A stretch of DNA of 64,000 nucleotides, taken from positions 3,754,501-3,818,500 of the forward strand of contig NZ_CP053348.1 in NCBI RefSeq assembly GCF_013394595.1, written 5' to 3'. Within the stretch, counting starts at the first letter, position 1. Each line of letters opens with the position of its first letter. The DNA is from Winogradskyella forsetii. Lineage in GTDB: Bacteria; Bacteroidota; Bacteroidia; Flavobacteriales; Flavobacteriaceae. The notes beneath the pieces were generated by a model. The model was not told the origin of the DNA. It saw nothing but the letters and a program-made list of their open reading frames with translations, and searched no databases. The translations under genes and the position numbers were made by a program. This document shows positions 48,822-58,164 of the stretch, one piece after another.

Positions 48822-48857
48822 AAAAAATCCTAATCAGAAATGATTAGGATTTTTTTC
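48822..48857. terminator. Bidirectional terminator between usp and tRNA-Gln
   Basis: A 12-bp perfect stem, AAATCCTAATCA-GAAA-TGATTAGGATTT, with A/T runs on both sides. It can end the usp transcript (plus) and the tRNA-Gln transcript (minus). Confidence 0.85.
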
Positions 48858-48863
48858 TTTCAG

Positions 48864-48936
48864 TTGGCCCACTAGGGATCGAACCTAGACTCTTTGGTAC
48901 CAAAAACCAATGTGTTGCCAGTTACACCATAGGCCA
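48864..48936 (-). tRNA. tRNA-Gln (anticodon UUG)
   Basis: The minus strand folds as a 73-nt cloverleaf: acceptor arms TGGCCTA / TGGGCCA with discriminator A, anticodon stem TTGGT / ACCAA around the loop TTTTGGT (anticodon TTG), and a T arm with GGTTCGATCC. No CCA is encoded; it must be added afterwards. It has its own terminator 7 bp downstream. Confidence 0.95.
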
Positions 48937-49032
48937 ATCTCTCAAATTGAGGGTGCAAATTTAATACAAAGTTTTATTTGGGCAAAAAAAAACGGCAAAA
49001 TAATTGAAAATACTTAACGTTAACTTAAAACC

Positions 49033-49063
49033 TTAGACGTTTATGTAATAATTAGTAAATTCG
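49033..49063 (+). promoter_or_regulatory. Candidate promoter of the DUF2723 gene
   Basis: TTAG (49033-49036) and TAAATTCG (49056-49063) with a 19-bp spacer come close to the Bacteroidota consensus. The position, about 25 bp before the ATG, suits a short leader. Confidence 0.35.
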
Positions 49064-49088
49064 CCTGCGTTAATAAGCAACCTTTTTC

Positions 49089-52000
49089 ATGACAGATTTT
49101 AACTTTAAAAAGTGGAACAACATCTTAGGATGGTTTGTTTTTGCCGTAGCCGCTGTGGTTTATGGTCTTACCATTGAACCAACAGTTAGCTTTTGGGATG
49201 CTGGAGAATATATCCTTACCTCATCAAAATTACAGGTAGGACATCCACCTGGAGCCCCATTATTTCAAATGTTTGGAGCGTTTTTCTCCATGTTCGCCCT
49301 TGAGCCTTCACAAATTGGTGCTATTATGAATATGATGAGTGGTGTGGCAAGTGCATTTACCATTCTTTTTATGTTTTGGACCATTACTTTACTATTGGTA
49401 AAACTGGTAAAATATCACAAAGATGACAGTCCGAGTAAAGCTTATGCCATTTTAGGAAGTGCCTTAGTAGGTAGTTTGGCATTCACATTTACGGATAGCT
49501 TTTGGTTCAATGCTGTGGAAACCGAAGTGTATGCCATGGCAACCTTGATCATGGCGATTTTGTTTTATTTAGGTTTGCGTTGGGAAAAAGATATGAATAA
49601 GCCACGAGGTAACCGTTGGCTCATTTTAATTGCTTTTGTTATCGGTCTATCTTTTGGTGTTCACTTTATGGGCTTATTGACGATTCCTGCAATTGGTCTT
49701 CTTTATTATTTCAAGAATTATAAAACCATTACGATTAAGAACTTCATAATTGCGAATATTGCTTCGGCGGCAATTTTGTTATTCATATTCAAATTACTAT
49801 TGCCTTCAACCTTAAAACTTTTTGGTTATTTGGAAGTGTTTTTTGTGAATTCCATTGGCTTACCATTTAATTCCGGTACTATTATTACAGGTTTAATGGT
49901 CATAGGTCTTTTCTATTTCGGATTGAATTACACCCGAAAAAAAGGCATGAAACATGTGAACACTTTAGTGCTTTGCCTGATGTTTATTTTTATTGGATTT
50001 TCGTCTTGGATGATGTTGCCTATTCGTGCGAATGCCCAAGTGGTCATCAATGAAAATGATCCTTCGGATGCAAGGGAACTTTTAGCGTATTACAACTTAG
50101 AGCAATATCCTGAAACCCATTTATTTTACGGTCCACAATTTACGGAAGTCTATTCTGGTGCTGATAAGGATGAACCATTTGTTGATGATAAAAAGAACTA
50201 TGAGCGTGACGAGGAAGCTGGAAAATATGTCATTATTAACGATTGGGAAAAAAGCAGACAAAACTATAACCACGAACATGCTTCCATTCTTCCAAGAATG
50301 TGGAGTTCGGAGCATGCGGAAAACTATATGATGTTTACGGGTTTAATTGACTTTAAAGTTGACCCGAATTTACAAACCCGTGCGTATAACGAAGCGATGA
50401 ATGCTGGATTATCTGAAGATCAAGCTAGTCAATATGCTTTTGGGGAAAAACAACAATTTGATCAGCTAGTTAATGATTTTAAAATGCGTGTGGCCAGAGG
50501 CGAAATTGATTATGAAGATTACAATCAGTTTTTAAGAACCTATGGTCAGCAGTATTTGATTATTGAGAAACCATCTTTTGTGGACAATATTATGTACATG
50601 TTCCAATACCAATTTGGCTACATGTATTGGCGTTATTTTATGTGGAATTTCACAGGAAGACAAGACGATATCCAAGGAAAATACACACACAAAAACGGTA
50701 ATTGGATTTCTGGAATTCCTATTGTTGACAAAATCCATTTAGGCTTGTCACAGGATAATTTACCTACAGATGTTTTAGAAAATAAATCGAGAAACACTTA
50801 TTATTTCTTGCCGTTATTACTAGGGTTAGTTGGTTTCTTTTTCTTAATGTATTCAGATTTGAAACGTTTTTGGGTACTTTTAGTATTCTTTTTACTGACA
50901 GGTTTAGCGATTCAATTTTATACCAATATTAGACCTTTTGAACCTAGGGAACGTGATTATTCTGTGGTCGGTTCATTCTATGTTTTTGCTATTTGGATTG
51001 GTTTTGGCGTTTATGCTATCTATGATCTTTTAAAATCCAGTATAAAAACAAAATTTTTAGCACCTGCAATCACATTGGCTTGTATAATTATTGTTCCTGG
51101 CGTTTTAGCAGCAAATAATTGGGACGATCATGATCGTTCTGGAAAGTACACTACAAATGCCATGGCTCGGAAGTATTTAGAATCTTGTGCGCCAAATGCC
51201 ATTTTATTTACTATTGGTGATAATGATACGTTCCCACTTTGGTATTTACAGGAAATTGAAGGGGTTCGAACCGACGTGCGTGTGGTCAACACCAGTTTGT
51301 TTCAAACGGATTGGTACATTGACCAAATGAAACGAAAGGCTTATGATAGTGATCCTATTCCGTCGCAATTGACCCACAACCAATATCGCGGTGGCACAAG
51401 AGACGTGATAATTAGACGAGAAATCACTAAAGATACCATCCCAATCAAAGATTTTATGGATTTTGTTTCAAGTGATAAGCCAAATACGAAATTCAAATAT
51501 GTGGTTGAAAGACAAGGCGAAGATCCCGATCAATATCCAAAGCACTTATTGACTTCAAACTATTTTCCTACCCGATATATTAGTATTCCAGTTAATAAGG
51601 AAATGGTTCTGAAAAAAGGAATTGTAAAACCTAAGGATGCCGATAAAATCGTGGACAATCTATATACTGAAATCGGTGGTAGTTATCTCTATAAAAACCG
51701 GCTTTTAATGTTAGATATTATCGCCAATAACAATTGGGAACGCCCAATTTATTTTACTGGAGGTGCTTTTGGAGCTGAAGATTATGTGTGGCTGAAAGAC
51801 TATTTGCAACTCGATGGTATGTGTTATAAGCTTGTGCCAATTAAAACGCCAGTTGACAGAGCGAATCCTTACGATATGGGACGTGTAGATCCAGACCTGA
51901 TGTACGATATGGTTAAGAACTGGGAGTGGGGCGGCAGCGGCGAAGATTTATATTACGATATTGAAACCCGACGCAACGGCATTACCTATAGAGGCAATTT

Positions 52001-52487
52001 AGCGCGCTTGATAGAACAACTCATCAATGAAGAAAAACTAGATAAAGCCGAAGAAATCGCAGATATTGCGATGGAAAAAATGCCTGTGGATAAGTTTGGT
52101 TTTTATTCCTTGCTAGAACCTTATGTGAGCGCCTATTACGAAATTGGAAATGTAGAAAAAGGACGTCAACTTTATAAGGAGGTTGCTAAAAAATATCAAG
52201 AAAACCTGTTGTATTATAGTAGTTTAGATTTAGAAAATCAGGAACTGATGGTTGGTGAGGATATTTATTTAGACATTCAACGCTACCGAGCTTTGATTGA
52301 TATTTTAGTGATTTACAATGATAAAGAATTCGCCTTGCAGGAAACCAAAACCTTTAATAGTTATTTAAGCTTATTTGACAAGCTTATGAATCGCTACAAT
52401 GAAGGCGAGTTACCTGAAGTCCCAGAGGATGCGGATATACAAAATATGATTACGGATACTATTGATAATATTATTCCGGCGCAATAA
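49089..52487 (+). CDS. DUF2723 family integral membrane protein (protein O-mannosyltransferase-like)
   Basis: The 1132-residue protein starts with the family motif IEPTVSFWDAGEYILTSSKLQVGHPPGAPLF, in which the acidic pair D-A-G-E sits where PMT-type glycosyltransferases bind their lipid-linked sugar donor. About twelve membrane helices fill residues 12-685, and a soluble, TPR-like C-terminal region follows (about 690-1130). This supports a role in sugar transfer to exported proteins or polymers, but no member of the Bacteroidota family is assigned here with certainty. It is followed after 6 bp by a deacetylase gene, so they act in one unit. Confidence 0.88.
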   Translation: MTDFNFKKWNNILGWFVFAVAAVVYGLTIEPTVSFWDAGEYILTSSKLQVGHPPGAPLFQMFGAFFSMFALEPSQIGAIMNMMSGVASAFTILFMFWTITLLLVKLVKYHKDDSPSKAYAILGSALVGSLAFTFTDSFWFNAVETEVYAMATLIMAILFYLGLRWEKDMNKPRGNRWLILIAFVIGLSFGVHFMGLLTIPAIGLLYYFKNYKTITIKNFIIANIASAAILLFIFKLLLPSTLKLFGYLEVFFVNSIGLPFNSGTIITGLMVIGLFYFGLNYTRKKGMKHVNTLVLCLMFIFIGFSSWMMLPIRANAQVVINENDPSDARELLAYYNLEQYPETHLFYGPQFTEVYSGADKDEPFVDDKKNYERDEEAGKYVIINDWEKSRQNYNHEHASILPRMWSSEHAENYMMFTGLIDFKVDPNLQTRAYNEAMNAGLSEDQASQYAFGEKQQFDQLVNDFKMRVARGEIDYEDYNQFLRTYGQQYLIIEKPSFVDNIMYMFQYQFGYMYWRYFMWNFTGRQDDIQGKYTHKNGNWISGIPIVDKIHLGLSQDNLPTDVLENKSRNTYYFLPLLLGLVGFFFLMYSDLKRFWVLLVFFLLTGLAIQFYTNIRPFEPRERDYSVVGSFYVFAIWIGFGVYAIYDLLKSSIKTKFLAPAITLACIIIVPGVLAANNWDDHDRSGKYTTNAMARKYLESCAPNAILFTIGDNDTFPLWYLQEIEGVRTDVRVVNTSLFQTDWYIDQMKRKAYDSDPIPSQLTHNQYRGGTRDVIIRREITKDTIPIKDFMDFVSSDKPNTKFKYVVERQGEDPDQYPKHLLTSNYFPTRYISIPVNKEMVLKKGIVKPKDADKIVDNLYTEIGGSYLYKNRLLMLDIIANNNWERPIYFTGGAFGAEDYVWLKDYLQLDGMCYKLVPIKTPVDRANPYDMGRVDPDLMYDMVKNWEWGGSGEDLYYDIETRRNGITYRGNLARLIEQLINEEKLDKAEEIADIAMEKMPVDKFGFYSLLEPYVSAYYEIGNVEKGRQLYKEVAKKYQENLLYYSSLDLENQELMVGEDIYLDIQRYRALIDILVIYNDKEFALQETKTFNSYLSLFDKLMNRYNEGELPEVPEDADIQNMITDTIDNIIPAQ

Positions 52488-52493
52488 TATCTT

Positions 52494-53186
52494 ATGAAAA
52501 TTATTCCAGCTAAAACGCCAGACTTTGTAAAAACATTGTTCCCAAATTTTATCTGGAATATCGATACTAAGAACAAAGCACTTTACTTAACCTTTGATGA
52601 TGGCCCAACACCTGAAATTACAGATTGGGTACTTCAAACCTTAAAAGACTATGATGCAAAAGCGACGTTCTTTTGTATTGGAAATAACATTGAAAAACAT
52701 CCTGAGATTTTTCAGAATATTATAGATGAAGGGCATTCCATCGGAAATCATACTTATAACCATTTAAAAGGTTGGAAGCATACAACGACAGATTATATCA
52801 AAGATGTTGAGAAAACGCAACGCCATTTAAATTCCAAATTTCAAACACTAAATTCCAAAACTCAAGACTCTCAATTTGATAATTTGGAATTTGAAGATTG
52901 GAATTTGAAACTGTTCCGTCCACCTTATGGCAAATTCAAATCCAAACAAAGTAAGCAAATTCAAGAGTTAGATTATAAAATTGTGATGTGGGATGTTCTA
53001 TCTTATGATTGGGATCAATCGGTAAGTGAAGAAGCCTGTCTAAAAAATGTGACTTCAGTAGCTAAAGAAGGAAGTATTATTGTGTTTCATGATAGCGTGA
53101 AGGCATCTCGAAACTTAATGTATGTTCTTCCTAAGGTTTTGGAATATTATAGCGCAAGAGGGTTTGTGTTCAAAAGTTTGAGTTGA
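52494..53186 (+). CDS. Polysaccharide deacetylase (NodB domain)
   Basis: The 230-residue protein is a carbohydrate esterase family 4 enzyme: catalytic D35 and metal-ligand D36 in TFDDGPTP, metal ligands H86 and H90 in GNHTYNHLKG, the RPPYG motif at 141-145 and the late HDS motif. It probably removes acetyl groups from a cell-wall or exported polysaccharide. No signal peptide or membrane anchor is seen. Between the H-x3-H and RPPYG motifs lies an extra ~27-residue segment (about 112-138) encoded by AT-rich inverted-repeat DNA. Coupled to the DUF2723 gene (6-bp gap). Confidence 0.93.
   Translation: MKIIPAKTPDFVKTLFPNFIWNIDTKNKALYLTFDDGPTPEITDWVLQTLKDYDAKATFFCIGNNIEKHPEIFQNIIDEGHSIGNHTYNHLKGWKHTTTDYIKDVEKTQRHLNSKFQTLNSKTQDSQFDNLEFEDWNLKLFRPPYGKFKSKQSKQIQELDYKIVMWDVLSYDWDQSVSEEACLKNVTSVAKEGSIIVFHDSVKASRNLMYVLPKVLEYYSARGFVFKSLS
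52829..52910. repeat. AATTCC/GGAATT inverted-repeat element inside the deacetylase gene
   Basis: Two AAATTCCAAA-type units (52829-52838, 52850-52859) are mirrored by TTTGGAATTTGAA (52884-52896) and ATTGGAATTTGAA (52897-52909). The whole can fold into a long hairpin. Its length keeps the reading frame, and its product is a polar segment (SKFQTLNSKTQDSQ...). Confidence 0.65.
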
Positions 53187-53371
53187 TGTTTTGAAGTTTT
53201 TTCGATTATTTATGATTCATGGTTAAATCAAAATATCCCTTAGGGCGAAGTGCTGAATTTATTGAGTATCTACGACAGGTATACAAAAGTAAATAAAGAG
53301 CTGATATTTTGACAAGTTAAACTAAATACAGGAGAGATCAATTAAAGATTCAAAACATTTTTTCATAGGAC

Positions 53372-53400
53372 GAGATTCCTGCCTTCGCAGGAATTTGTTA
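53372..53400 (-). repeat. TTCCTGCGAAGG hairpin repeat, copy 3, overlapping a stop codon
   Basis: On the minus strand the element reads TAACAAATTCCTGCGAAGGC followed by AGGAATCTC; its first three bases are the stop codon of the thioredoxin-like gene. Same orientation and phase as at ctaD. Confidence 0.75.
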
Positions 53401-53694
53401 GACATACTCCTGAATAATACCAATCAAAACATTGGCGTCCTGTTCGCCACTATGACGCCATTTCATTTCGCCGCTTTTGTAAATAATTAAGGTCGGTAAG
53501 GCTTTAACACGCAAAGCTTCTGCAAGTTCTCTATTTTTATCCACGTCAATCTTAATAACTTTGGCTTTATCGCCTAGTGCGGCAGCAACATCCCTTAGTA
53601 CAGGATGCATGGCTTTTGATTGATCATCTTGTTCGGTGTAGAAATCCAATAATACCGGAATATCAACATCAATTAATTCCCCAAATTTTGACAT
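53398..53694 (-). CDS. Thioredoxin-fold protein lacking the redox cysteines
   Basis: The 98-residue protein follows the thioredoxin fold closely: VLLDFYTEQDDQSKAMHPVL, a VIKIDVDKN strand, the cis-proline segment VKALPTLIIYKSGE and the last helix. Where thioredoxins have WCGPC it has QDDQS (residues 22-26), and the protein contains no cysteine at all. It cannot be a disulphide reductase; it may be a chaperone or binding protein. A single gene whose stop codon lies inside a dispersed repeat. Confidence 0.9.
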   Translation of the reverse strand: MSKFGELIDVDIPVLLDFYTEQDDQSKAMHPVLRDVAAALGDKAKVIKIDVDKNRELAEALRVKALPTLIIYKSGEMKWRHSGEQDANVLIGIIQEYV

Positions 53695-53801
53695 ACGTTA
53701 TAGTTTTAGTCAAATGAATTCTAAATAATAAGCACTTTAAACTTTTAATAAGCTGTTGTAAATTAAGCACTGATATTATAAAAATAAGCAATTCTTTACA
53801 A

Positions 53802-55091
53802 TTAAGCACTTTTCTTGCCTCTTTTGAGTTCAATTACGGTAATTTCTGGCCATATTCCTATACGTCCTGGAAAAGCCAAATAACCAAAACCTCTATTGAC
53901 ATGTAAATATTTATGGGCATTTTTGTACATACCAGCCCATTTGGGGTAACGGTATTTTACGGGGCTCCATTTAATTCCCAATGCTGGTAATTCGATTCCA
54001 AATTGCATACCATGAGTATGACCAGCAAGTGTTAATTGAATCTGCTTTTCAAAATTGATGATGTTAGGTTCATCGACCACAATATCATGATTATTGATAT
54101 CTTCCCTGTTGAGTTCCATTTCGCTATAATCAAAATGTGAAGGATCGTGACTCATTAAAATGTTGAATTCGCCATCGTTGATGTTTTTCGTCGCTTCCCT
54201 AAGACTCCCTCGTTTTGGAAAATGACGTGATGCGCCCCAATTTTCGACACCTAGAATATTGATGTATTCGCCATTTTTTTCAATGCGTCGGCTGTCGTTC
54301 AGCAATAAATCAAACCCAATACGTTTATGTACCTCTTCCATTTGAATTTGATTGCTTTTATTGAGCTCTACATCGCCTCCATATGCATAATAACCATAAT
54401 CGTGATTTCCTAATATGGAGAATTTGCCGTCTTTGGCCTTAAATTTATCAAACACAGAAAGCCAGCCTATCATTTCCTCAGCTTTACTATTTACAATATC
54501 TCCCGTAAATAATATGAGGTCACTTTCTTGCTTATTGACCAGTTCCACACCATAAGCAATCTCCTCTTTGCTTTCCAAACTTCCGGAATGGATATCGCTT
54601 ATTTGGGTAATTTTATAACCATCGAAAGCAGCAGGTAGATCATCGAAATACAAGGTATGTTTCAACACCTGAAAATTATATTTTCCTTTGGTAATTCCAT
54701 AAATAAAAGAAGCTAATGGAATGGCCGCCACACCAAGAGCCAATTTTGAAACAAACTGGCGTCTGCCGCTAAAATGTGCGGTATCATTGGAAAATTTTTG
54801 AATCAAATAAGACCCCATTCTTACTAAATCTTCCCCAAACATAAATAGCACTAAAAATGCCTTCGGCACAAATAGCGTAAATAAAAACGCCACCGCATAA
54901 CCGTGACCATGAGTAAAACTTTCGCCTCTGATGAAATTATAATAGTAATACATAAAGTTTACTACCACCAAAATGGATAACAACCAATAGATAAGATAAA
55001 TCCAATAACTTTTAGTCAACGTTCTTACCACCTGAAAGGCGTAGAAATCTAGAGTAAAAATGAGGATGATTAAGATAATCCAACGCAGCAT
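53802..55091 (-). CDS. Membrane-anchored metallophosphoesterase
   Basis: The 429-residue protein has about three N-terminal membrane helices (roughly 5-25, 32-52, 67-87), a Tat-like or internal hydrophobic segment near 115-130, and a calcineurin-like domain from about 150. The metal-binding motifs are ITQISDIHSG, LFTGDIVN, ILGNHDYG, LMSHDP and LAGHTHG. Related YkuE/LpxH-like enzymes cleave phosphodiesters or pyrophosphates of lipids; the substrate here is unknown. A TAAATTTG, a good -7 element, is seen on the minus strand just upstream. Confidence 0.93.
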   Translation of the reverse strand: MLRWIILIILIFTLDFYAFQVVRTLTKSYWIYLIYWLLSILVVVNFMYYYYNFIRGESFTHGHGYAVAFLFTLFVPKAFLVLFMFGEDLVRMGSYLIQKFSNDTAHFSGRRQFVSKLALGVAAIPLASFIYGITKGKYNFQVLKHTLYFDDLPAAFDGYKITQISDIHSGSLESKEEIAYGVELVNKQESDLILFTGDIVNSKAEEMIGWLSVFDKFKAKDGKFSILGNHDYGYYAYGGDVELNKSNQIQMEEVHKRIGFDLLLNDSRRIEKNGEYINILGVENWGASRHFPKRGSLREATKNINDGEFNILMSHDPSHFDYSEMELNREDINNHDIVVDEPNIINFEKQIQLTLAGHTHGMQFGIELPALGIKWSPVKYRYPKWAGMYKNAHKYLHVNRGFGYLAFPGRIGIWPEITVIELKRGKKSA

Positions 55092-55379
55092 GTAACTATT
55101 TCTGTTAATACCATTGCAAAAAGCTATGGTTAATGAAGTTGCAAATTTAAAGAACGAAACTACAAACTATCTTATTGAAGTGTTAATTCACTTGATAATA
55201 ATATTGACGTTTTCGTTAGTCTTACTTGAAAATCTGTGTATTTGGTGCGTTTTAGAATTGAAATGAAGTAAAATTTATAGCGATACTGTTTGAAAAATCG
55301 GGCAATGTTCAATAAGATTTTTACCATAAAAAAGAAAATACGTAACTTGTAGGAACTAACCTTCTAAATTTAAAAGAAC

Positions 55380-57329
55380 TTGAAACACTTTTATCTCATT
55401 TTCTTGTTATGTTTTCATTTCCTATTACAATCGCAAACAAATTCCGATCAACAAAAAATTATTGATTCCTTAATTAATATTGTGGATACCTATGATGATA
55501 ATTATGAAAAAATAAGAACGCTCACAAGCAATGCTGGTCAGTTTCGGTATTCTAAAGATTCACGAGTTTTAATAGATAAAGCTATCCATATTTCCCAAAC
55601 CCGCAACAATGCCAAACTACTTGCCAATTCATACTATTCCTTAGGTAATTTTTTCTACTATAATAGCCAATTGGATTCCGCTGAAGTTTACTTGGACAAA
55701 TCTCTTTCTTATGTAAACGACGAGACGATGCCTTTTTTAAGAGCGTCAAACTTAATGACTAAAAGTGGTGTTTACAGAAAAAAAGGGAATATTCCATTGG
55801 CACATGCAACCATGTTGAATTCAAAGCGTGCTTTAGATAAAATTGATACTTTAAAATTAGACGAAACACAGCAACGGAAATTTAAAGGCGAAAGCCTGGT
55901 ACTAAATAACGCTTTGGCCAATTACTATAACCAAGTGGGAGAATTTGACAAAGCCGCTCACTATTATGATAATGCTTACAAAGCATCATTAAGTCTGCAA
56001 TCTTATGTAAATGCCGGAATTATTATCTCTAATAAAGGCGACATGATATTAAGTCAAGGGCACTTTCAAAAAGCACTAGAACATTTTGAAGAAGGAAAAA
56101 TACTTAAGGAAAAAGGAAATGCTCCGAGGCGATTTATTATGAGTTCCATCTTAAATATTGGAAATGCCTATTCAAAATTGAAAAGATATGATAACGCCTT
56201 AAAAAACTTAAATGAAGCCCATAAGTATTATGAAGAAAATGGTATGACCGAAAATTTAACTATTGCAAAAAATTATCTTGGTAATCTATATATGGAAACA
56301 GGGAAATATGATTTAGCTATTGAGAACTGCAAAAACGGGAAAGTACTAGCCTTAACAGCAGGAAACCTTGAGTTAATTGCCGATGCTTGTGACTGCTTAT
56401 ATAAAGCATTCCAAGCCATTGGTGAATATAATAAAGCCTTAGACAATTATCAATTATTGACCAAGACAAACGATTCTATTTTTAATGAAAACAACATTAA
56501 AAAACAGACGCAGCAAGAAATGCAATATGAATTTAACAAAACTCAAGAACTCAATGCCATTGAACTAGAAGCTAAAGAAAAGCAAAGTAAACTGTATTCT
56601 TATCTAGCAAGTTCTGGCTTACTTTTAGTTTTAGTTTTAGGGTTTTTCTCTTACAGAAATAAAAAACAAAGCATGAAACTAGCTAAACAAAAGTCTTTGT
56701 TAGAAGCAACGGTTGATGAAAAAAACGTGTTACTAAAAGAAACACACCATCGTGTAAAAAATAGTTTTCAAATTGTATCTAGTTTACTGTATTTACAATC
56801 TGAAAGTGTTGAGGACAAAGAAGCTAAAATTGCCATAAAAGAAGCAGAAAACAGAGTGCGTTCCATGGTATTGATTCATCAAAGACTGTATAACAAAGAT
56901 GAGTTGATTGGAATTAACACCAAAGATTATTTCATTGATTTGGTTCGAGATATTATTGAGAGTCATCAGTTTAAAACAGAACCAATACCATACCAACTGA
57001 ACGTAGAAAATTTAGTCTTAGATATTGAAACTACTACTCCCATTGGTTTAATTTTAAATGAGCTCATCGTAAATTCATTAAAACATGCATTTGATGAGGT
57101 GACTTCAGAAAGTAGAATAACGATTTCCTTTTATAAGGAAAACGAAAACCTTATATTAAAGGTCACTGATAATGGAAAAGGGTTTGAAGGCGACATAAAA
57201 AGCAGCTCTTTTGGTATTACTTTAATGAAAGCATTATCTAAAAAGCTCAAGGCTTCACTAAATTATAATTCAGAATTGAACAAAGGTACAGAGGCCACAT
57301 TAATTATTAAAAAGTATAAATTACTCTAA
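55380..57329 (+). CDS. Periplasmic TPR sensor histidine kinase (HisKA_2 type)
   Basis: The 649-residue protein starts with TTG; the product begins with a good signal peptide (MKHFYLIFLLCFHFLLQSQT). A sensor region of tetratricopeptide repeats follows (about 60-370), then a coiled segment, one membrane helix (about 403-424), a HisKA_2 dimerisation domain with the phosphorylated His in THHRVKNSFQIV near 456, and a HATPase (about 540-649, GLILNELIVNSLKHAF and TDNGKGF). Its cognate regulator gene follows 95 bp downstream. The TPR sensor suggests a peptide or protein ligand, not a small solute. Confidence 0.95.
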   Translation: MKHFYLIFLLCFHFLLQSQTNSDQQKIIDSLINIVDTYDDNYEKIRTLTSNAGQFRYSKDSRVLIDKAIHISQTRNNAKLLANSYYSLGNFFYYNSQLDSAEVYLDKSLSYVNDETMPFLRASNLMTKSGVYRKKGNIPLAHATMLNSKRALDKIDTLKLDETQQRKFKGESLVLNNALANYYNQVGEFDKAAHYYDNAYKASLSLQSYVNAGIIISNKGDMILSQGHFQKALEHFEEGKILKEKGNAPRRFIMSSILNIGNAYSKLKRYDNALKNLNEAHKYYEENGMTENLTIAKNYLGNLYMETGKYDLAIENCKNGKVLALTAGNLELIADACDCLYKAFQAIGEYNKALDNYQLLTKTNDSIFNENNIKKQTQQEMQYEFNKTQELNAIELEAKEKQSKLYSYLASSGLLLVLVLGFFSYRNKKQSMKLAKQKSLLEATVDEKNVLLKETHHRVKNSFQIVSSLLYLQSESVEDKEAKIAIKEAENRVRSMVLIHQRLYNKDELIGINTKDYFIDLVRDIIESHQFKTEPIPYQLNVENLVLDIETTTPIGLILNELIVNSLKHAFDEVTSESRITISFYKENENLILKVTDNGKGFEGDIKSSSFGITLMKALSKKLKASLNYNSELNKGTEATLIIKKYKLL

Positions 57330-57337
57330 AAAAAGTA

Positions 57338-57371
57338 TTCACTAAAAAAATTGACCCTTTCACTAAAAAAA
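57338..57371 (+). promoter_or_regulatory. Direct-repeat pair, candidate LytTR binding site upstream of the regulator gene
   Basis: TTCACTAAAAAAA occurs twice, at 57338-57350 and 57359-57371, exactly 21 bp apart. LytTR regulators such as AgrA bind direct repeats two helical turns apart. The pair ends 53 bp before the TTG start of the regulator, where an activator site would be expected. Confidence 0.6.
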
Positions 57372-57424
57372 GAAACAGAGAACAAATGACTTAAATTAGT
57401 TTATAGTTCTAAATATATAAAAGT

Positions 57425-58114
57425 TTGAAATCCCTAAATATCTTTATCGTTGAAGACGAGCCTTTAATTGTTTCTACCATTGAAGTGGCTTTGCGCAAAC
57501 AAGGTTTTTTAGCCATAGGAGATGCAGAAGATTATACTACAGCACTTAGGGATATTGAATTACTAAAACCAGATTTAACTCTCATTGATATTCAATTGTC
57601 TGGTAATAAAGATGGCGTGGATTTAGCAACTGAACTCGATAAAAAAAACTTACCTTATCTATTTCTTTCATCTCAAACAGATCCTAATACCATTGAACGT
57701 GTAAAACACACCAATCCGTTAGGCTATATTGTAAAGCCATTTACTGAAACAGGTTTACGCACCAACATTGAGTTAGCCTGGCACAGTTATAATGCATCCA
57801 AGCAGCATTTTTTAACCATAAAACACGAAGGCAGACTACATCGCTTAAATCAAAATTCTATACAATATTTAAAAGCCTTCGATAACTATTGTTATGTCAT
57901 AACTAAAACTGAAACCTACTTGGTACCGCACACACTTAAGCACATTTCCGAACAATTACAAGGCCATGACTTTGTGAAATCTCATCGTTCATACATTGTG
58001 AATTTAAAACATATTCTTAGCGTTGATAAAAATTCGCTATCCCTGAGCAGTGAGCGTATTCCTGTAAGTGCTTCCCAAAAAAGTTTAGTGATCAGTAGGC
58101 TAAAAAGCATATAG
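57425..58114 (+). CDS. LytTR-family response regulator
   Basis: The 229-residue protein starts with TTG and has a receiver domain (1-118) with acidic pocket E10-D11-E12, phosphorylation site D55 in LTLIDIQLSG and K104-region GYIVKPF, followed by a LytTR DNA-binding domain (about 127-229) with IQYLKAFDNYCYV and FVKSHRSYIVNLKHI. It is the partner of the kinase encoded directly upstream. Direct-repeat pairs with the spacing typical for LytTR proteins lie upstream of its own gene and of the giant gene downstream, so it likely controls both. Confidence 0.95.
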   Translation: MKSLNIFIVEDEPLIVSTIEVALRKQGFLAIGDAEDYTTALRDIELLKPDLTLIDIQLSGNKDGVDLATELDKKNLPYLFLSSQTDPNTIERVKHTNPLGYIVKPFTETGLRTNIELAWHSYNASKQHFLTIKHEGRLHRLNQNSIQYLKAFDNYCYVITKTETYLVPHTLKHISEQLQGHDFVKSHRSYIVNLKHILSVDKNSLSLSSERIPVSASQKSLVISRLKSI

Positions 58115-58164
58115 CTAAGACTAACGTCACTCCCTCAAAAACACATTTCTAATGCTAATCTGCA

